From assembly GCF_026151205.1 (NCBI RefSeq), contig NC_087074.1:4216001-4280000 (forward strand): a stretch of DNA of 64,000 nt, written 5' to 3'. This document shows positions 52,862 through 64,000 of this stretch, in pieces. How positions within the stretch are numbered: position 1 is the first letter of the stretch; every line of letters starts with the position of its first letter. The stretch comes from Bolinopsis microptera (taxonomy: Eukaryota > Ctenophora > Tentaculata > Lobata > Bolinopsidae). The notes beneath the pieces are model-generated. The model did not search any database and was not told the origin of the DNA. It saw nothing but the letters and a program-made list of their open reading frames with translations. The position numbers and the translations under genes were made by a program.

Positions 52862-55671
52862 CTATTGTAAGTCAATTTTGGGTCTTACAATTATGTCCCC
52901 GTGCATCGAATGTATTTCATTTTCAATCAACTTGAGCGTTTCCAATTCTTCTTTACTTTCCCCTTCCTCCACCAAATCAAGGGCCTTAACTGCATATTCA
53001 ATCTGCTCGATGGCCTTTGTCTTTAATTTGGAAAGCTCTTTAATCGCCTGTTCCGCTAGGTCAGACCTGGAGTAGGGTCTGGTCAGGAATTACTGGGATT
53101 TTATAGCAAAAATAAGTTACAAAATGCAACACTTTTCATTAGCATTAGAATGTTAAACATTAAACCAATCAAACTGAAACAATATCTAATGCTAATGGCC
53201 ATCAGCCATGTCCAACATTATTTGTTCAATCGAAATTCAGCAATTCCATGTTAGGTACATGAAAAGCTATGCCTATATTGCTGACGGAAAGACGACATTT
53301 TGAATAATGGTCATATTACTTACTTAATTGTGAAGAAGGCGACGAAAACAAGAGTAAGCAACACCCCCGCAACGGCAACAGTCTGATACAATGTTATTTT
53401 ATTTTTCGAAGCAGTAGCTTTCGTCTCTTGGCTTTCAGACACTTTTTTTTTCTTCGATTTCGTCTTGGGGGCTTTCTTTCCAGATTTGTTGGGCACACTG
53501 TTATCTGACCAAGCCACTGAGTCAAGGTCGCCAATTTGGACAGCATGATCCAATTCCCTTGAAGAGTTAGTTCCTTGTCCTTTTTCAGTGTCATCATCAT
53601 AATATTCCATTTGTTGTTCCACATCCCCCTTTTCAAAGCTAAAATGTATTGCTGTACTGATTTCTGATAGCTTGGTAGAACTAGAAGTATTAAGTCCCAA
53701 GACTATCGAGGAGGGAGCATGGAGAGTGGAACTATCCATAGCAACTTGTCTGGTGGACCCAGATGGGCCCGCTGCCTCCATTTTCTGTCTATCCAGTTCA
53801 CCGAGTTTACTTATTTCGGTAATGTTTTGTTTTTCTTCCTTGTTGCGATCAATACCATGAGCAAGCCATTTCTGTATTTCAGCTGGTTCGTTATATATTG
53901 TATCCATGTCATCCATTGGGATCTTTTCATATTCATTTTTTACGGTATCATTTAGTGCCTTGACTGGCTCTTTGATTTCCCGTTTGAAAGTGCCATTACT
54001 GTTACGTGCGAGAGCTTCATCCACTAAGAGAGCCTGCATGTTCGCGAGAGGACTGTTTAGTCCTTGGCTGCTGATTTTCGGTTTCACCGGATTATTTGTT
54101 TGATCCGTAGTCAGCAGTGTCTGTCCACTAAGTTCACGGGACTTGTTTTCGAGGGTATCGGCCATTTTCTGCTCTGCCTGGATCATTTTCTTTGATTCTA
54201 ACCGACCATGCATTTCGTCCATTACGGAAGGATGATTTTGTGGGTCAGTCTTTAAAGATTTTTTATTGATACTTTGTCCTGCGCTCTCATTGTTAGCCTT
54301 GGCATTTTGTTCCGGCCAATTGACCAGACCATTCACTGGCAGCTTTTGATGGAGACCCACTTCAAGTTCAACCCTCTCACTTGGTGTTTCTGGTTTATTG
54401 AATATTTTCATGTCCTGATGTCTTTTTTTGACACTGACATCGTCAACTTGCTGAACGCCATCATATACTTTCAACTGTCTTGCATCTCTGTCGAATTTGT
54501 TGTTTCGAATGTTATTTGATCTAATGCTACGGTTACTTTTCTGAACTTGAATATTTTCACTCGATGCTGATTTTTCTAATTCTTGTACGTTCAGCATGTT
54601 GGATTTGTGTTCTGATCTTCGTTTATCATCTTCTGTCCGAACAAGGTCACCATCAATATCATCTACTCTCAACTGTCTTGCATCTCTGTTGAATTTGTTG
54701 TTTCGGATATTATTTGATCTGATACTACGATTATTTTCACTCGATTCTACCGGTTTTTCTAATTCTTGTACGTTCAGCCTGTAAGATACATTTTCTGATT
54801 TTCGTTTATCATCTTGATCTTCAGCCAAGTCACCATCATCAGCTTTCAACTGTCGTGCATCTCTGTTGAATTTGTTGTTTCGAAGGTTACTCGATCTGAT
54901 GCTACGGTTACTTTTTTGTGCTTTGATATCTCCACTTGGTGCTACTGGTTCTATATGTTTTTGTTCTTTCAGCCTCTTGAACTCTTGTTCTCGCAGTTTG
55001 TCATTTCCATTGACAGGTTTGTTCGCTCCAGTTTCTCGACTTGAATCACAAACACGTCCAATAGGTTTTTCATCTTGACAAGATTCAACTTCCTCGTTTT
55101 GAGAGGGTCCTGAACCGGAACTCTCATCATCACACTCTTGAAAAGCTTTGATCATTTTATGAAGCCGGTCTTCATCTGCAGCACTTAATTTGATCTCTTG
55201 ATTAGTCTTAGATTCGTTCTCAATTAATTTGTCATATTCTGTTGTGGTGCCCTTCCTCTTTTTTGACTTGAAAAATCTAAGAACACTAGAGGGCCGTCTG
55301 ATTGGTTTACTTGATATTGTATCTGACTTCTTTTTTGATAAGGTTGAAAGCGGTAACTCTTTAAGTTTAATTGTGGTGTCATGGTTTTCTAATTTATCTT
55401 CGAACTTTGCAGACAAGCGTTCTTCCTCCTTTTTTAGTTTGTCTTGGTTGAAAAATTTATTTACACTAGAAGGTCGTCTCATAGGTTTAGCTGGTACTTC
55501 GTCTGACTTCTTTTTTGATAAGGTTAAATTGGGCAACTCTTTGATTGTGGTGTCATGGTTTTCTTCTTTCTCTTCGATCTTTCCAAACAAGCTTGCTTCG
55601 ACCCTTTTTAGTTTGACATCACGTATTCTGTCTCTAATTATCCTGTCATTTTTTTGCACTTTGATGGACAT
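52862..55671 (-). CDS. Large repetitive single-pass membrane protein (family member 1)
   Basis: Exon A is 55671-53324; exon B is 53066-52862, joined in phase 2 (donor AA/GTAAGT, acceptor CTACTCCAG); about 850 residues. The long N-terminal part is highly charged and disordered. It has two repeats of about 70 residues (ENHDTTIK, LSKKKSD, RRPSSV) and a three-fold repeat of NRSIRSNNIRNNKFNRDARQ type. One hydrophobic span (TLYQTVAVAGVLLTLVFVAF) ends exactly at the splice junction, and exon B adds a 68-residue acidic coiled-coil-like tail (KSDLAEQAIKELSKLKTKAI). No signal peptide is visible in exon A, and the frame is closed just upstream of the ATG. RRPSS sites suggest kinase targets. I recognise no family. 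The exon plan matches the two genes at 56682 and 58850. Confidence 0.7.
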
Positions 55672-56619
55672 ATCCAGTGATCACGCACCTGAGACAAATA
55701 CCTTAATTTTAAAATCTAAAATTTACCACATTTTTATCATGAGACGGTTAATGAGTCTGAACTTATTTAAGAGTTTAAGTTAAGGCTGATACAGGATAGG
55801 TAAAATTTAATGGTAAAGTCTTGTTATTTCATTCTTGTGAAGATCAGATCTAAAATGATTTTGCGGATCTTGCTATTCCTATTTCTACCTAATTATATTT
55901 TGGGAATGTACATAGTATCAGTAACTTTATTGAACCTACTGTTATCCAAGGAATGCAGATGGGCAGAGGATTGCGACTGTTTATTCGTGTAGTAGGTTCA
56001 AATAATCATAGTCAAAATCTGATAAACTTTCAAGCTGTAAGTGTAAATAATATAAAGTCATAAGACACGAGTGCTTCATGGTGTTTAAATCATTTAAAAC
56101 AGACGAAAAATATATTGCGTAAGTTCTAACAGTGTAGTTATCTCATATGAACATGGCTCCTTCATCAAAACAACAGATCAGTATTTACTTTTTACGCCAA
56201 ATATCATTCATCGTGAGATCGTATCATTGGGGTTTCTTAATCTGGTAGAGTTTTTCAAATTCTTAATTCAGCGTCTAGGTTCAGCCCCCTTTTTGTAAAG
56301 TTGGATCTTTATTTGTTATTCAAAACTTCAAAAACATTAAATTATCATAGCAATTGCCAAATAATTAAAAGGTTCGACCAGTGTTCAACTATCAATTTCC
56401 ACCGTCCAGGTATAACTTCCACCATCCAGGTATAATTTCTCGTAGATTATGTATTTAATGTAATGATGTTTATAATGATTATTTGTGCTAGCAAACGATG
56501 AATATAGAAATAACAAGGCCTTGCAGTTGGAAAATATTGCTCATTCAGCTCGAAATCACATCCCCTCAGGCTTTATCTTAGTAGTCATCAAATTTATAGC
56601 CTTAAATTAAGTCTTAATT
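55672..56619. other. Interval between membrane-family genes 1 and 2
   Basis: AT-rich. It should contain the promoter and 5' UTR exon of gene 1 (acceptor TTTGTCTCAG near 55695, minus strand). A repeated CCAGGTATAA with TTTC/ACTTCC lies near 56405-56430. No gene is seen. Confidence 0.4.
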
Positions 56620-56684
56620 TAAGAAAATCGAAATGAATCATCGAGTCTTAATTTAAGACTCGATGATTCATTTCGATTTTCTTA
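56620..56684. repeat. Perfect palindrome with 32-bp arms and one-base centre
   Basis: TAAGAAAATCGAAATGAATC... (56620-56651) is exactly complementary to 56653-56684 with only T56652 between. The right arm ends on the TAA stop (56684-56682) of the minus-strand gene, so the palindrome forms its immediate 3' UTR. It would make a very stable RNA or cruciform hairpin. Confidence 0.95.
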
Positions 56685-57250
56685 TTTAGAGTTATGAGAT
56701 TCGTCTTCAAGCTCTGAATCTATGTCTTTGTGCACTTGGGACAGTTCCTCCCTGATAACGCTTAGAATCGACAGTTTTGATTTGTCATCGAGCGCTATAT
56801 CGTTGTCAATGTTTGACAATCGTTCAGCGATGTCGCTAAGAAGCTGGTTGTCTTTTCCTTCCTCTTTTTCTATCTCCTCCTCCAATTTGTATCGGCTGAA
56901 AACAAAATTAGATTGTACTGAGAATTAGATAATTTTTTGATCAATGTTTCTGGACAGACTTAAGGCTAAGCAACAGGAAAGATTCGCACTTTGATCCGAA
57001 TTTAAACTTAAATCTAACTAATATTGCATAACTCACTGAACGGTGGATATCACGAAAATCAAGGCTAATGTAACAAATATCACAGCTGCCACAATACGAG
57101 CAATGCATTCACATGTCTCAGGACGCGGTACCATATTGTTTCGCGTAGTCAGGTTCAGCATTTCTTTCTTGGCTTTAACAAGAAGTTCCTCTTCATCACT
57201 GGAAGGTTGTTCGACTCTCAGTAACGGGATTTCTGTATTCTGCTTGGGTT
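56682..57250 (-). CDS. Small single-pass membrane protein (family member 2), 5' exon not found
   Basis: The middle exon is 57250-57037 (acceptor TTCGCTTCAG, phase 1 in; donor CA/GTGAGT, phase 2 out). The last exon is 56895-56682. Together they give about 143 residues. The sequence is an acidic segment (VEQPSSDEEELLVKAKKEML), then a membrane span (IARIVAAVIFVTLALIFVIS) ending at the junction, then an acidic helical tail (HRYKLEEEIEKEEGKDNQLL) to a TAA stop. The phase 1/phase 2 plan equals that of the gene at 58850, which has a signal-peptide exon; by analogy a similar first exon should lie upstream on the minus strand, but I could not place it. Function unknown. Confidence 0.6.
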
Positions 57251-57690
57251 CTGAAGCGAATAACAACCGTTCATGGAAAATTGATATTTAGGATGCATTT
57301 TACATCATCAGAAAATCATCAAAAGTTAAATAGTAAAGCTAACAATTTTAATGGTTACAAGTACAACTTGCATCCAATCTTTAAATCAATTGTTTATTTA
57401 ATTTTCCGCTTCATCTGCTTACACTTACAGGCAGGTAAAAAGTATAGTGCTTCAGACTACATACTTTAAATGGTCGATCTTTATGATATGGCAGCATTTG
57501 ATAATCCACAAAAGGTTTAATATACCGTGACTAAACGACCAAGATAAGTGATTTAAACATGCTGTCATCTGCCCATGCTTGTAATCAACCTATCTGTCTT
57601 GATACCTACGCTGTTGACTACCAAATTTATTGTTTTCTGGTCATTGTCGAACTACTCGTTTTACTTTTAGTCTTTACCTGAACATTATGA
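57251..57690. other. Upstream of membrane-family gene 2
   Basis: AT-rich. It probably holds the missing first exon and promoter of the gene ending at 56682. No convincing signal-peptide exon was found. Confidence 0.35.
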
Positions 57691-58504
57691 TTATAAACCC
57701 CTCCGGGTTAGAATAATCAGCCGGGTGGGCGGGATAGATTCTGATAGTGATAATCCTGGCTCCTGCTGTTAGTCGCTTACTCTTAGTGTTAGTTGTTTCC
57801 TGCTTAATAAATAACCCCGGTGGCGGTACAGCTTCTATAATCCCGCCCCGATAATTTGGCTCAACAAGATCTATTTTGTTTTAATATTTCATGATAATTT
57901 ATTCCGCGCACTGTCATGTATTTTGATGACGTGTATCACGTGACTAACTAATTACTAAAAAATGTCACGTGACCTATTGCTTAACGTAAGAGCTATAAAT
58001 ACATTTAATCTACGTATCGGTTTAAATGCAGGCGATGGCAAAACTCCAGCACACTGCGTACAATTACATTACTTAAACTCTTACATTACTTGGACCAGTT
58101 CCAGAACTTGTCTCGACGGTTACATTTGTCCGGTAAATTTTGGCGTAGCAATTGCACTGTTTGATATGAGCCATGTATCACTATTATCATAGTCGTAAAC
58201 TTTGATGAACTTCATGACACGATAACATTATCAGCTCCACCTTTTATCGCTTGCCAGGCTTAACTCGACGCCCCTTATCGATATTCATTCTAATAATGTT
58301 TAAATAGAACGCCAATTTCAAATGTCATAATACCTTAGTTTTCTTTATTTGGTAGTATAATATTAATACACGTCCCGTCGTCCCAATTCCATTTCATATT
58401 TTTGATATACTGATCTCATAGTCGCATATAGCTAGAATTAAGAGTAAAAATGTATGTAAAATTTATTCGTCCTAACACTAACACTAACCCGGAGGGGTTT
58501 ATAA
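57691..58504. mobile_element. MITE-like element with 21-bp perfect terminal inverted repeats
   Basis: TTATAAACCCCTCCGGGTTA(G) at 57691-57711 is exactly reversed at 58484-58504. The 814-bp interior has GC-rich patches (CCGGGTGGGCGGGATAG, CCCCGGTGGCGG) and CACGTGAC repeats near 57930-57970, and no transposase. It lies between two related membrane-protein genes. A clear target-site duplication was not identified. Confidence 0.7.
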
Positions 58505-58849
58505 CACAAAACACGGGCACGCTTAAGTTATATTAATACAACCCCTCGTGCTAAATAAGCACGTCAGAGTTATTTTCATAATAATCCCTCGTGCTTTGAG
58601 TTTGCACTCGAAATTATTATCAATTTTTTCGCGCGTCGCGGGAAAAATTAAAATATAATCCTTGCGCATGCCGAAGTTATGTGTGTTATATGGTATGTAA
58701 AAGGTAAACTGACCTTCTTCTATTATATTGACAGTCGTATATTTTATTAACAGGTCGATTGTTGATGTTGTGCCTTAATCCTTTTTAAATTTCAAGCAGT
58801 AACCAGTTTACTACTGCGTTAATGATATTTTGAATATTTATAAATATTG
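58505..58849. other. 3' flank of membrane-family gene 3
   Basis: It includes CCCCTCGTGCTAAATAAGCACG, a small hairpin, near 58543 and a GC patch TTTTTCGCGCGTCGCGGG near 58625. No gene is seen. Confidence 0.4.
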
Positions 58850-60559
58850 CTATTCTGACTCACGAGTTTCTACCATAAAGCTGGTTTCCTCATTTTTTTC
58901 CTCGATAGGCATTTGTTGAGATCTGTATTTAGATTGCGTCCATCTTGTAAAGGGGTTCATGCTTTTTAGGGATGAAATAGACTTAACCGTATCGGATGAA
59001 CGAATTCTTTCTATCAAAGATGGTTTGTGTTCAATGTCGTTTTCTGCACCACACGAATCACAAGAATCCTCCGCATTAACTGTAAGGTAATCACTGTTGC
59101 AATTATTCTCCGTAGCAATACGTCTGACGTCCTTTTTGATACTTTTAATGTTCCTTTCATTCCTGATTCGGTCCTTTTTCATTACTGTCATTGCGTTTCG
59201 CCAACTGCAATCAGAAAATAAAATGTATTCATAAGTATGGCCTTTCGGTAACTCAAAATATTACGTGCTCTGAGATAATATTAATTAATAATCATTTTTG
59301 CTGATTAAACCATGAAATTAGCCTAATAAGCGAATACATTTTAGACATTTACTTAAAACTTACTTAATTATAGTGAATCCGATGAATAAAAGTGCACTGA
59401 TCAAAGCTATCGTTGCCAAACTCAAGGCTATTACGTCCCTCATCAGTGCATGCTTCGTTTCAGTTAGATGGTCTTTTTCAATTTCAATCACATTTATATC
59501 TTTAAATTCTTGATCTTTATTGACATCCTTGTCACCTATTTCCTTTGTTGTTTTTTTGTTCGTTGTATTATTGACTAATGCTTTGTCATCAGATATTTTA
59601 TCGCTTGATGCCTTTTCTATTGGAAATATGCCATCATGTGGCTTTTCAATTGGCACCTTGTCATCGGATTCCTTTTCAATTGGCACTATGTCATCAGATT
59701 CCTTTTCAATTGGCACTATGTTATCAGATGCCTTTTCAATTGGCACCTTGTCATCAGATGCCTCGTCACTCGGTTCTACGAGTACGAGTGTTGGTATATC
59801 TACGAGAACTACTTTTTTATGGTTACTGGGTGTTTTATCCGAAGCATCAGATTTATTGCCGTGGACTTCACTCTCCAATAGTGTTGGAGAAGTAATATTA
59901 TTATCGGAATGTGATTGATTGGACGGTTTTAAAATTTTACTCGTCTCTATCCTCAGTCGACCGAAATTGTTACCAGCGGATGGGTTATCCGGAAAAACAA
60001 GCTCAATATTCTTTGAATCTGTCTCATCGTTATTTAGCTTTTCTTGAAGGTTCTTTTTGAAGTTACTTGCGGCATGATGGTGTGGTGCCACGCTTTTCAT
60101 TTTATCTGCATTTTCAACCAGTTTTGCAAGCTTAACTTCGTAAGCCTTCAAAATATAATCCTTTTCGGTCCGTTCTTTTGGAGATACACCTGAAAGGATA
60201 CATGGTACGAATTCGAAATCAAAGCGTTTAAAATGTTACCACAATTTTATCATTTGTATTTGAGCCTCGCCGTTTCTACGACATAACTGTCCAATATTAA
60301 TAAAGATTTGGTTGTGATCTAGGTACCAATGCAGCTGCAATTTTAACACTACAAATCCCGACAGCACATTTTGTAATTTTGGCAAGCTATTCGGTAAGCT
60401 AGAAATCATGCACTGCGCCTTGACTTAATCAGTTAATACAACGAATTTCGATCGTTTGCACTTTTTCTCAAAAATTAAGAATATCAACTTCAACTAACCT
60501 TTGAAACAGAAGAAGAACAAGAAGGAAATCAAAAATGAACCAACACATACAGATGTCAT
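58850..60559 (-). CDS. Type I single-pass membrane protein with repeats (family member 3, complete)
   Basis: Exons are 60559-60499 (phase 1 out), 60189-59364 (phase 2 out) and 59204-58850; 413 residues with all phases agreeing. Exon 1 is a signal peptide (MTSVCVGSFLISFLFFFCFK). Exon 2 encodes a charged, low-complexity ectodomain with five repeats of about 11 residues (ASDDKVPIEK, ESDDIVPIEK) and then a membrane span (VIALSLATIALISALLFIGF) ending at the donor AA/GTAAGT. Exon 3 encodes a basic then acidic cytoplasmic tail (KKDRIRNERNIKSIKKDVRR) that ends near FMVETRESE. The topology, outside-N and inside-C, is inferred from the signal peptide. No known family is recognised. Shared architecture with the genes at 52862 and 56682 indicates tandem duplication followed by strong divergence. 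Confidence 0.75.
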
Positions 60560-61176
60560 AGTGACTGCGAAATGCAAAGGTATTTGGATTCCTTTGTGGG
60601 ACGAGTAGACATTAATCTCAAAGAATAAACGGAATACTGATTTTCATTTACAAAGCTACATTTTTCAACGTCTGAAAGTGACTCCTTCATAAATGAAATA
60701 GCCATCGACAGAAAAGTTTAAACGTTTGGGCGAATGAAATATTTATAATTGATGTTTTGGGAAAAAAGTGATTAGTTTAAAACTAATTACAACACTAAAT
60801 TTATTCCATTTATTGAGCTATGTAAGAAGTAATTGTAACGTCGACAACTATTTGTTTGAAAAACTGAGTGGAGACTCTCACTTTGTCCCAAAACATCAAT
60901 TATATGATCGACCCACTCAAAAGAGCGAAGACAGATTATTAGAATGAAATATTTTATGGAACAGCTACTAAAAATGCACAAAACTGACCTATTGTCAGTC
61001 TACTAAATACAATTAAAAATGACATAATTTACTCCTTCATCAAAATAATTAATGTTTATCTGTATCATTTTTTTTTTTGGAAAACGAAATTAGATATATA
61101 CAGAATAGTATTACAGGTTATATATTATGAAAATCATCATTGCAAAAATAAAACCCAGTCCATGGGACTGAAAAAA
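60560..61176. other. Interval between gene 3 and the LINE remnant
   Basis: AT-rich, including a T-rich run near 61070. It contains the promoter of gene 3 and the 3' end of the LINE. No gene is seen. Confidence 0.4.
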
Positions 61177-63663
61177 TTAGTTGACTTTCGATTCGAAAGA
61201 GTTAAATTCTAAATCATCCATGTTAGATAATTCATAAGTTTTGTTTGAGGTATTTCTTGATCCTCTAATACACAATAAAATTAATTTCCTAATTAAAAAT
61301 GATAATTTACACCGATAATAATTTATAATATCGTTGTAATTCTGCTTCTTCTTATAAGCAAGTTTGTTGCAAAGCAGTTTCTCAAATGTCCTGGCTTGAG
61401 GTCCCATGCCACCCGTTACTGAATATATTAATGGAGCGAATGACCCGTGCTCTACATTAAGTATTCTCTCGTTGTAGCATCGTGTTTTCTGTCTCTCGGC
61501 GTTCTCCATTGTCTTCTTTGTCGAATGTTGAAGGTAGGAATTAGAATTAGGATTAATTACCTTAACATCGAAAAAAGCCACTTGGCCCGGCCTATAGAAA
61601 CCACGAGCTCTAATATCGGGTCTTGCCTGGTCACCCGTTAGTGTTGAGGACCTCTTGAACTGCTCTCCTTCTAGTTCTTGAAGCTGAGGTTCAACTTCCA
61701 CGTCCGAGCAAACAGTTTTCAGCAAGCCAGCTAAAAAATCCCTAATTTCATTGTGTCTGATAATGATGTAGCCACCAAGATGGCAATTTAGCGAATGGTT
61801 CACATCAAACGTTTTTCCGCATGGACATTGTGATGGCAAACGATCCAGATCTAAGTTGTACCGCAATCTGATAGAATCCCTGAATTCAGATTTATTTAGA
61901 ACGAAACCATGTTTTCTAAGTGGTAAACATGAGAGCCAATTTGAGCTCCCTGGTTCGCTAATCTGCTCCAAAACCCTTGCAGTCTTCTTATCAACCTTTT
62001 TAAGTATCTCCTCTTGTTGTTCTTTATATTCCAAAACACAACATGTCTTGGAGCTCTTCTGTCGATTCCGTGTCAGTTGCAGCAAGAAATTTGCCTTTCA
62101 TGGAATTGACCAGTCCCCGGGTTACCAAAAGCGATGCAGCATGTTCTCTTTTCGCTAGATACTCCAACTGTGGCATTCCCATACCTCCGTTCTTTAATGG
62201 TAATGACATAAGCTCTCGGTGTATAGGAGATACTGGACAGCCAAATATAGTTGGAATAAGCTCATGAGTAATTATTTTGTCAAGAGGGCCCATATAAGAG
62301 CTGATATCTAGTGTCCTCATAAAATATGTAAATTTGTGGCGGACACCATGCGTAAAACAAGCGTAGGCTGCCTGAGGCTGTGATATGGCAAACTGTACTA
62401 ACTTTTTTAGCATATCACTCCACTCAACTATAAGGTTGTTAATGTAGGTATCCTTGAATTCAGGAGTCCCCAGCACAGCTCCTAAATGTCTTTGGCCATC
62501 TATTCTGATATCTATATTGCATTCGGAAAATATTTCCTGAGCTGAATGTAAATGTTCAGGATTTTTCAGGATTAAGCAAGATTTCTCCTGGTTCACGAAG
62601 TAGCCATACTTAAGTCCTTCTTCAATGATATCTTTCCACCAGCCTAAAAGTGCGTGAAGAGTACCCACTCCTGTGGCGTCATCTGCTAACCATACTTGTG
62701 CCACTTTTTCGTGATCTTCTAATTTCCGTAGTACTGGTAAAGTTGCAATGGCAAAGAGCGACATTGCCAGGTTATCGCCCTGGGTTGTACCCTCCCGACT
62801 TGGGATTTCAGCTCCCCCAACAAATAGCCGGCAAGGTTTCCGGTACATGTTGATTGCAATCAAGCTTAACTCCGGGCATAGTACTCTCACGTTGTGTAAG
62901 AGAGCTTGTCTGTTAACAGAATTAAAAGCGTTACTGGCGTCAACTAAAATCACCGCTTCCGCAGATTCTGTTTCGAATTGCTCCCGGATGTAATGCACTG
63001 CAGCTTCCGATCCACTTTTCAGTCCTGTACAACCTGCAGTGGTCCAGCGGCAACTTGGATGGCTGTTTTCAATTCCCAACTCAAACATTTTCCCACTATT
63101 CGTCTAATATATATAAAGGTCTCCCCAATTCCTATTGGCCTCACCCCTGGGCACTTGTTAAGCGGTATGAGTCTACTGTTAACGTAAGAGTCTAACAGAT
63201 CAGGATTATACGGTTTTGATGCGATCAACCTTGCAAACTTAGCAATCTCATCTCTCAGTTTCTTTCCTTCGTCTTTAAAATTCTTATGCGTCAAAATGAA
63301 TCTAAAAAAATCAGCATCAGTTTGTGATGGTCCAGCAGACCCGTTACTGTTAGTAAATTTTGCCGCCCTAAATACCATTGTTTCATCTATATTATAAAAC
63401 AACGATTCTTCTATTTCTTCAATTAGTCCAAAAAGTAAACTATTCTCCACTATAGGCATTGGTTCTGGATGCTTCTTCAATAGCTGGTCCATAGTCTCTG
63501 TAGACATTTCTAGTATTCCTTTATTATCGTTATCACACAACATGCGCACCGCAGAGCTGACTTTCCCTTCAAACATGAGGTTGGCAAATGTTCTCGCACA
63601 ATCTTTTTCTTGCTTCCGAGAGCTCCTCGCTAGTTGTCGCTGTATAGTTCTTGCTTCCCTCAT
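61177..63663 (-). pseudogene. LINE with restriction-like endonuclease (R2/NeSL/Hero/Utopia-like), two frameshifts
   Basis: Three overlapping minus-strand frames form one protein: 63663-63019, 63088-62024 and 62085-61177, with breaks near 63035 and 62045. Reverse transcriptase motifs are SAGPSQTDADF, SRLIPLNKCPGVRPIGIGE, VDASNAFNSVNRQALLHN, REGTTQGDNLAM and the catalytic core VWLADDATG. The C-terminal part has CPCGKTFDVNHSLNCHLGG (CCHC-type knuckle), RHNEIRDFL, then ARPDI and FFDVKV, which supply a PD-(D/E)xK nuclease. In such elements the nuclease cuts a target site and the RT copies RNA onto it. First and third frames are the same, so each break is a single indel. The N-terminal zinc-finger region is not found; the copy is 5'-truncated and inactive. 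Confidence 0.85.
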
Positions 63664-64000
63664 GAGTGCAGAAATATTCCCATGCCTCCATGATTCTCGT
63701 TATTTGCTACAAGAGAAATGTCATTTAATTTTAAGGACGCGAGAAGAATTTGGACTTCTCGAACTACATTAGTATTACAATTACATACATTTCTTTTGTG
63801 TGAATCATCCGGACAATTATATCAAAAGAGGAAGGGATTGATATCGTTATTATGGAACCAAAAAATCGTATTTACATAATTTACTAAATGAAAAGTTATA
63901 ATTGATTGAAAATACAGATTTTTATAAATTTTCATTAAAATTTCAATATAATAATCCGATTACCGATATAAAATTATTTGTCTTAGTGACTGTGGTTGTA
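63664..64000. other. AT-rich window end
   Basis: This may hold degraded 5' LINE sequence; one frame (EAWEYFCTHEGSKN-like) reads across the 63663 ATG on the minus strand. No other feature. Confidence 0.3.

Noticed and set aside
55229-55783. 184-residue plus-strand ORF
   Set aside because: Antisense shadow of the large membrane-protein exon; its composition mirrors the opposite strand.
59520-59918. 132-residue plus-strand ORF with FSIGT repeats
   Set aside because: Antisense shadow of the VPIEK repeats of the minus-strand gene with good splice phases.

Overview
This is eukaryotic, almost certainly metazoan, nuclear DNA, not bacterial. The host genes have many short exons with GT/AG introns, and four of them can be rebuilt exon by exon to near full length: Integrator subunit 1 (INTS1), NSF, NDUFS7 and COP9 signalosome subunit 2 (COPS2). 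The DNA between and inside genes is AT-rich and crowded with LINE, Penelope-like, SINE, foldback and satellite sequence. The gene content plus several unrecognised single-pass membrane proteins suggest an invertebrate, perhaps a non-bilaterian such as a cnidarian or sponge. The sequence alone does not settle the species.

Layout. 1-1064 (-): an LRAT/NlpC-like membrane protein cut by the window edge. 1356-9000: mobile DNA, with a foldback, an intronless ORF fusing an AlkB-like dioxygenase to an SGNH hydrolase, a reversed Penelope-like fragment between 18-bp direct repeats, and an intact-looking LINE pol ORF with zinc finger, EEP endonuclease and reverse transcriptase. 9383-9898 (+): the last two exons of an ACAP-type ArfGAP/ankyrin gene. 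9899-15845: gene-poor, with several foldback elements and a LINE remnant. 15846-22538 (+): INTS1, with one apparent single-base frameshift. 22981-34045 (+): NSF in 12 exons. A complete intronless ABCG half-transporter lies on the opposite strand in intron 5, and a 4.5-kb TIR-bounded satellite element carrying a polypyrimidine tract and a LINE lies in intron 7. 34876-35875 (+): NDUFS7. 36462-52105 (+): COPS2 in ten exons; its 7.6-kb intron 5 holds RPF2 (+) and two minus-strand genes, and its 4.9-kb intron 9 holds a SINE and a minus-strand secreted/membrane protein. 52862-60559 (-): three membrane-protein genes sharing one exon-phase plan, probably a tandem family. 61177-63663 (-): a decayed LINE with a restriction-like endonuclease.

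The housekeeping genes all run on the plus strand and serve unrelated functions: snRNA processing, membrane fusion, respiratory complex I, cullin deneddylation and ribosome assembly. There is no operon logic. The striking architecture is repeated nesting of whole genes in large introns of essential genes, and the accumulation of mobile DNA there. The most unusual items are the AlkB-SGNH ORF, the three-gene membrane family, the TIR-bounded satellite in NSF, the INTS1 frame break and a perfect 32-bp-arm palindrome at the end of one gene.
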